Source of the DNA: CAZDML01 sp964506645
Lineage (GTDB): Bacteria > Elusimicrobiota > Elusimicrobia > 2-01-FULL-59-12
Direction of reading: 5' to 3'
DNA length: 10,742 nt
NCBI GenBank assembly: GCA_964506645.1
Contig: CAZDML010000070.1
Span: 1-10,742, forward strand
The notes under the pieces were generated by a model. The model did no database searches, was not told where the DNA came from, and saw only the letters and a list, made by a program, of their open reading frames with translations. This document shows positions 7,620 through 10,742 of this stretch, one piece after another (position 1 is the first letter of the stretch; each line of letters starts with the position of its first letter). The position numbers were made by a program, and so were the translations under genes.

Positions 7620-8839
7620 GATGCCGAGGCGCTCCAGTGAAGGTCATCGGAGATCTGTGTGGAAATCCATTTTGCAAAGGAGAGGGAGCACGTCATCCCG
7701 GGAGAAATCATGTTCAAAATGTGGATGGAATGAGGCGTATGTTCAATGACGAGATCCTCTACGAGCTCCCCGTTGTCGCGTAGTAGCTGCGGACGGATTC
7801 CGACATGCGGGGTCTTTTCCAAATCGTTGAGGGAAAGTCCGTCCACTAAATGGGATGCTTCTTCCAGAAAATGCGATGGGCTGAACGAATGGTGGAGTTC
7901 CTTCCAGGCGACTTTTACAAGAGCCCGGTTGTGCCAAAAGGCATTCCAGAATCCAGGGTGACGTATCATGTCCCAGAGATCGGACAATGAGAAGTCTGAT
8001 GTACGGTAAGCCTCACGCCCAAACGCAGGAACTGCATTGGGGCCGACGAGGACATCCCCTTGAATCGTTTGGGTCAAGTGAATCCCTAAAAACGGAAAGC
8101 GTGGGTCGGGAGGGCTATAGAGCATCGATTGGATAATCGGCCGACGAATGACGAAATATTCTCCGCGAAACGGTGCGATAGAAAACGACAATCCCACGCC
8201 GATCTGATGCGCAATCTGATCCGCATAGAGCCCGCCGCAGTTGATCACGAGTTTGGCGTTAAAAGAGGAATGGGCTGTTTGGATATGAATTCCCTCCGAC
8301 GTTTCTTGAAGACCCGTCACACGGTGGTTAAAGTGAAAGACAGAGCCGCTTCGTTGTGCATCCTTGGCGATGCTGCGTGTCAGGGCTTTCGCGTCGACCA
8401 GTGCTCCAGAGGGTGAGAAGAGCGCGGCTTTTCCTTTAGCTGCGGGTTCTTTCTTTTTGAGGTCAGATTCTGCCAGTACGGTGAGGCCCGGCACGCCATT
8501 CTTCTCCCCCTTTTTCAAAAGCATCTCCAGGGCAGGTATCTGGTCATCCGTGTGGGCGACGACAAGGGTGCCGACCTGTTTGTAGGGCACGTTATGCGAG
8601 AGACAGTAGTCATGGATCAGTGCGTTGCCTTCCACGCAAAGACGTGCCTTGAGGGTGCCGGGAGTAGGGTTGAAGCCGGAATGGACAACGCCGCTGTTGC
8701 GTCCACTGGTATGTTCCGCTGCCTGGGATTCTTTTTCTAACACGAGGATGCGTGGAAAACGCTGGCTTAGCTCGCGGGCGAGCGCGGATCCCACAATACC
8801 AGCGCCGATAATGGCGATATCATAGGTCGTATTATCCAT
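7616..8839 (-). CDS. lhgO: FAD-dependent oxidoreductase, L-2-hydroxyglutarate oxidase (LhgO/YgaF) family
   Basis: The 407-residue protein begins with a dinucleotide-binding fold: IIGAGIVGSALARELS at 10-25 and an acidic end of strand two at LVLEKE (32-37). TSGRNSGVVHSGF (44-56), followed by PGTLKARLC, is the characteristic LhgO signature. Near the C-terminus, GIRPQLL and NMISPGMTCSLSFAKWI fit the second FAD-contacting region of the DAO fold. Full length for the family. LhgO oxidises L-2-hydroxyglutarate to 2-oxoglutarate, passing electrons to the membrane quinone pool. Its place between a regulator and an aminotransferase in a sugar operon is unexpected; it may recycle 2-hydroxyglutarate made by a sugar dehydrogenase, or oxidise another hydroxy acid. 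It starts 7 nt after the regulator stop with no clear ribosome site. Confidence 0.85.
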   Translation of the reverse strand: MDNTTYDIAIIGAGIVGSALARELSQRFPRILVLEKESQAAEHTSGRNSGVVHSGFNPTPGTLKARLCVEGNALIHDYCLSHNVPYKQVGTLVVAHTDDQIPALEMLLKKGEKNGVPGLTVLAESDLKKKEPAAKGKAALFSPSGALVDAKALTRSIAKDAQRSGSVFHFNHRVTGLQETSEGIHIQTAHSSFNAKLVINCGGLYADQIAHQIGVGLSFSIAPFRGEYFVIRRPIIQSMLYSPPDPRFPFLGIHLTQTIQGDVLVGPNAVPAFGREAYRTSDFSLSDLWDMIRHPGFWNAFWHNRALVKVAWKELHHSFSPSHFLEEASHLVDGLSLNDLEKTPHVGIRPQLLRDNGELVEDLVIEHTPHSIHILNMISPGMTCSLSFAKWISTQISDDLHWSASAS

Positions 8840-8846
8840 AGTGTTT

Positions 8847-9341
8847 CTAAAAGAGGGAGCGTAACTCCATGTACTTCATCAGTAAGGGATAGGCTTTCTC
8901 GACACGACTGATCATTTTGTCGATATCTTGGATACGTTCTTTCCAGTAGGCCTGCTGTGCGGGAGAGTCTGCGGAGGGTAAATCATTTTTAAGCTGATCG
9001 AGGTTCTGGCGAAGGAATGCAATGCGCCGCTGAGTCCCCTCCTGAACACGCCGCGCGGCCAATTCCACAAGGTCCAGTTCTGCCCGGTAAAAGTCGCGCC
9101 GAGTCCCTAGCTGCGGCATGAGGTGGACAGCCCCCCAGCCGTTTAAGGTGCGCAAGTGAATGCTGGCATTGCCTTTGCTCATATGGCACCGCTTGGCGAT
9201 TTCATCCAAGGAAAGGGGTTCTGGAGATAGATAAAGACACCCGTAGATCTGCCCAATGGAGCGATTAAAGGAAAACATCTCAGCCAGTTGTCCGGCCAAG
9301 TGGATGAGGTCGTCCGTAGTGCTTATTTTAGTCTTCGTCAT
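8847..9341 (-). CDS. GbsR/MarR-type winged-helix transcriptional regulator
   Basis: A 164-residue protein. Residues 43-72 form a helix-turn-helix (LSLDEIAKRCHMSKGNASIH and following), with a wing at about 78-87 (LGTRRDFYRA). The GNASIHLRTLNGWGAV pattern is typical of the GbsR branch, whose known members respond to choline/glycine betaine or control other transport genes. The C-terminal half is helical and charged (about 95-160), consistent with a dimerisation bundle. No effector site can be identified. It is the first gene of the long sugar operon and lies directly downstream of a palindrome that overlaps the transcription start, so autoregulation and control of the whole operon is the simplest reading. 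The ATG at 9341 has no clear ribosome site; the palindrome occupies that space. Confidence 0.85.
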   Translation of the reverse strand: MTKTKISTTDDLIHLAGQLAEMFSFNRSIGQIYGCLYLSPEPLSLDEIAKRCHMSKGNASIHLRTLNGWGAVHLMPQLGTRRDFYRAELDLVELAARRVQEGTQRRIAFLRQNLDQLKNDLPSADSPAQQAYWKERIQDIDKMISRVEKAYPLLMKYMELRSLF

Positions 9342-9344
9342 ATC

Positions 9345-9362
9345 GTTTAGAACTTTCTAAAC
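9345..9362 (-). promoter_or_regulatory. Perfect 18-bp inverted repeat, likely operator of the GbsR-type regulator
   Basis: The plus-strand sequence GTTTAGAACTTTCTAAAC has 8-bp arms that are exact reverse complements around a 2-bp centre. It sits three bases before the regulator start codon and just downstream of the predicted -10 element, covering the expected transcription start and ribosome-binding zone. Winged-helix dimers of the MarR/GbsR superfamily bind sites of this size and symmetry. A bound dimer here would block initiation. The pairing with this regulator is inferred from position. Confidence 0.65.
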
Positions 9363-9364
9363 AT

Positions 9365-9393
9365 TGAATACATCAAAAACAGAGCTGTGTCAA
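9365..9393 (-). promoter_or_regulatory. Sigma70-type promoter of the nonulosonic acid operon
   Basis: On the minus strand a perfect -35 hexamer TTGACA (9393-9388) is followed by a 17-bp spacer and a -10 hexamer TATTCA (9370-9365), which matches the consensus at three of six positions. Transcription would start near 9358, inside the palindrome, leaving a leader of roughly 15-20 nt before the ATG at 9341. The surrounding 112-bp gap (9342-9453) is AT-rich, and it is the only sizeable non-coding stretch before the operon. It also contains a TATAAT at 9440-9435 without a matching -35. I see no terminator hairpin there. Confidence 0.6.
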
Positions 9394-9453
9394 TGGATTA
9401 TTTAAAGCGAAAATCATATCTATATTTAGATGCGATTATACTGTTTCTGTGAG

Positions 9454-10428
9454 CTAGACGGTATGGATGAGCTGGCGAAGAGAAAGGCCTTCCCGAGAAA
9501 GGGAGATGAAGCCTAAAATCACAATAAAAGTGAACTGAAACGCATGGATCGTGAGAATAATAGGAAGCGCCTGCGCTCTGGGTATCCCACAAAGCCCTAG
9601 TGCGGCCGTTCCTGCGAGTTCCACAGTCCCTACATACCCTGGGGCCTGAGGAAGAAGAGCGGAAAGACCCAGCATAAAGAGCAAAAAGAAGGCCTGTGGA
9701 TAGGCAAAAGTGACCGGAAAGGCGTGGACCATGATGTACAGGGTTGTTCCTTCCAGGGTCCAGATGACCAAGGACTGTAGAAACACAATGAGGACGTGGC
9801 TGGGTTTGGTGGTCCCGGAGGCGCCATGCATGAAGTTGTGATAGAGGTTGAGGATCTTGCTTTTTAAGGGGTGTGGCAGCGGCAGTTTTTCAATGAGTCC
9901 TTTCACATGGGACTGGAAGCATAGGGAAAGGATGAGAACAATGAGTGTTGCGATACAGGCGCCACCCAAAGCGTAAGCGCCATGCTCGATTGACTCCGGG
10001 AACGGAAAAAAAAGTGTCACTGCCAAAAACGTCAGAAGGAAGCTGATGGTGTCGTAGAGGCGCTCCATAAAAATCGTGGCCAAACAGGAGGTTCGCGAGA
10101 TGCCCAGTTTTTTTCCCGTCCAATGGGCACGGAGGATTTCCCCCATCCGCAGAGGCAGGATGTTGTTCCCGAAGAATCCAAGGATTAAAGGCGAAAAAAG
10201 GTCTTTGGCGGGAACATGTTTTACCGGGCGCATCAGTGTCTCCCAGCGCACAGCGCGCATCCAATAACCGGTGATGTAGGTTAGTAGAGACAGGAAGAGA
10301 ATCGATATACGGGCTTCTTTAACAGCAGTTAAAGTATCCGCGAAGGAAATGCCGCGCAAGGCCCAGTACAGACAAAAGCCTGAAATAAGAACGCCGCACC
10401 AAAGAATTATTTTTTTTGCCACGGGCAC
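9454..10428 (-). CDS. UPF0104 / LPG_synthase_TM family membrane protein (flippase-like)
   Basis: About 324 residues, mostly hydrophobic, with roughly eight membrane segments; the first spans about residues 7-25. Family signatures are NNILPLRMGEILRA at 88-101, ERLYD at 122-126, and PQAPGYVGTVE at 260-270. The family includes the membrane domain of lysyl-phosphatidylglycerol synthase MprF (the flippase part) and stand-alone proteins often found near glycan and lipid genes, which are proposed to move lipids or glycolipids. The frame is open to an ATG at 10491, but that would overlap the upstream gene by 53 nt and add a non-family-like tail. I prefer GTG at 10428; GTG at 10422 is equally possible. 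None has a good ribosome site. It precedes the operon promoter and may be a separate unit. Confidence 0.82.
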   Translation of the reverse strand: MPVAKKIILWCGVLISGFCLYWALRGISFADTLTAVKEARISILFLSLLTYITGYWMRAVRWETLMRPVKHVPAKDLFSPLILGFFGNNILPLRMGEILRAHWTGKKLGISRTSCLATIFMERLYDTISFLLTFLAVTLFFPFPESIEHGAYALGGACIATLIVLILSLCFQSHVKGLIEKLPLPHPLKSKILNLYHNFMHGASGTTKPSHVLIVFLQSLVIWTLEGTTLYIMVHAFPVTFAYPQAFFLLFMLGLSALLPQAPGYVGTVELAGTAALGLCGIPRAQALPIILTIHAFQFTFIVILGFISLSREGLSLRQLIHTV

Positions 10429-10434
10429 ATTATA
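10429..10434 (-). promoter_or_regulatory. Possible -10 element beside the UPF0104 start
   Basis: A perfect TATAAT lies on the minus strand directly before GTG 10428, in the 10-bp gap after the TPR gene. A -35 match 18 bp upstream (CTTTCA) is weak, three of six. If real, transcription would begin at or near GTG 10422, giving a leaderless message. It may be chance. Confidence 0.25.
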
Positions 10435-10438
10435 CCGA

Positions 10439-10742
10439 TTATCGTTTTGATTGAAAGCGCAGGGTGTCGGCGTGAACGACAGAAGGGTCATACGCCAGGA
10501 TCATACGCTCATACCCAGACGTTGGAACATACCCCGGATAGGCCCGCATAAATTGCGCATACCGCATCTCAAGATCACGAATCTCTTTGAAAGCCGTTTT
10601 ACTGTCCCCTCGAAGAAAGTGACAGCGTGCAGTCCATAAAGAGGTCTCCCAGTAATGGGGCTCGAGTTCGTAGGCGCGCCTCAGCCAGGGCAATGCACTT
10701 TGCGGGTCTTTCATGTGAATCAGTAATCGTCCTTTTGCGAGA
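10439..10742 (-). CDS. TPR-repeat protein, C-terminal fragment (5' end outside window)
   Basis: The frame is open to the window edge and ends with TAA at 10441-10439, so only the last 100 or so residues are seen. They contain tetratricopeptide-like helix pairs: ALPWLRRAYELEPHYWE followed by a second unit with ARCHFLRGDSKTAFKEI, showing the usual small-residue and A/Y/P spacing. The final 35 residues (from about YAQFMRAYPG) do not look like repeats. The internal ATG at 10714 is unlikely to be the true start, because TPR-like sequence (LAKGRLLIH) continues upstream of it. TPR tails occur on O-antigen ligase/polymerase proteins, which would suit this location, but the rest of the gene is needed to say so. 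Confidence 0.7.
   Translation of the reverse strand, partial: LAKGRLLIHMKDPQSALPWLRRAYELEPHYWETSLWTARCHFLRGDSKTAFKEIRDLEMRYAQFMRAYPGYVPTSGYERMILAYDPSVVHADTLRFQSKR

Noticed and set aside
8844..8851. TTTCTAAA, shared with one half of the operator, just upstream of the LhgO-like start
   Set aside because: Only one half-site with no mirrored arm, and it overlaps the end of the regulator coding sequence; probably chance.
9435..9440. Minus-strand TATAAT as a second operon promoter
   Set aside because: No -35 match at 16-18 bp spacing (best about two of six). The TTGACA promoter closer to the gene is stronger.
9425..9453. Possible terminator after the UPF0104 gene
   Set aside because: Only a short AT-only inverted repeat (arms ATCTA/TAGAT) lies nearby, with no GC-rich stem followed by a T run, so read-through into the operon cannot be excluded.

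Overview
All twelve recognisable genes in this window lie on the minus strand, so transcription runs from high to low coordinates. The sequence is gene-dense, of moderate G+C by eye, with normal stops and GTG/ATG starts. There are no rRNA, tRNA, CRISPR or mobile-element signals. The gene content (surface-sugar synthesis, a flippase-like membrane protein, a TPR protein) suggests a bacterium, probably Gram-negative and possibly from an uncultured lineage. The taxon cannot be fixed from the sequence alone.

Region 10742-9454 holds the 3' end of a TPR-repeat protein followed by an integral membrane protein of the UPF0104/LPG_synthase_TM (flippase-like) family. Next comes a 112-bp AT-rich gap (9453-9342) with a good sigma70-type promoter (TTGACA, 17-bp spacer, TATTCA). 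A perfect 18-bp inverted repeat sits between its -10 element and the first start codon.

That promoter appears to drive a tight operon of at least ten genes (9341 to beyond position 1). In transcription order these are: a GbsR/MarR-type regulator; an LhgO-like FAD oxidoreductase; a DegT-family PLP aminotransferase; a NeuB/LegI nonulosonic acid synthase; a NeuA/LegF CMP-sugar synthetase; a NeuC/LegG hydrolysing 2-epimerase; a SAM methyltransferase; a FemAB-like GNAT acyltransferase; a CBS-domain nucleotidyltransferase like PtmE; and a truncated nucleotide-sugar dehydrogenase. Five junctions are 4-base ATGA/GTGA overlaps, and the other four gaps are 1, 2, 7 and 18 nt.

The core epimerase, synthase and CMP-activating enzymes make a CMP-activated nine-carbon sialic-acid-like sugar. 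The PtmE-like enzyme points to the GDP-sugar route known for legionaminic acid in Campylobacter. The aminotransferase, acyltransferase and methyltransferase are candidates for building or decorating the sugar. The most unusual parts are the LhgO-like oxidase in a sugar operon, the GbsR-type regulator with its own apparent operator, and the FemAB-like acyltransferase next to a methyltransferase. The 4,6-dehydratase (LegB-like), the transferase that uses the CMP-sugar, and any polymerase or flippase partners are not visible and may lie beyond position 1.
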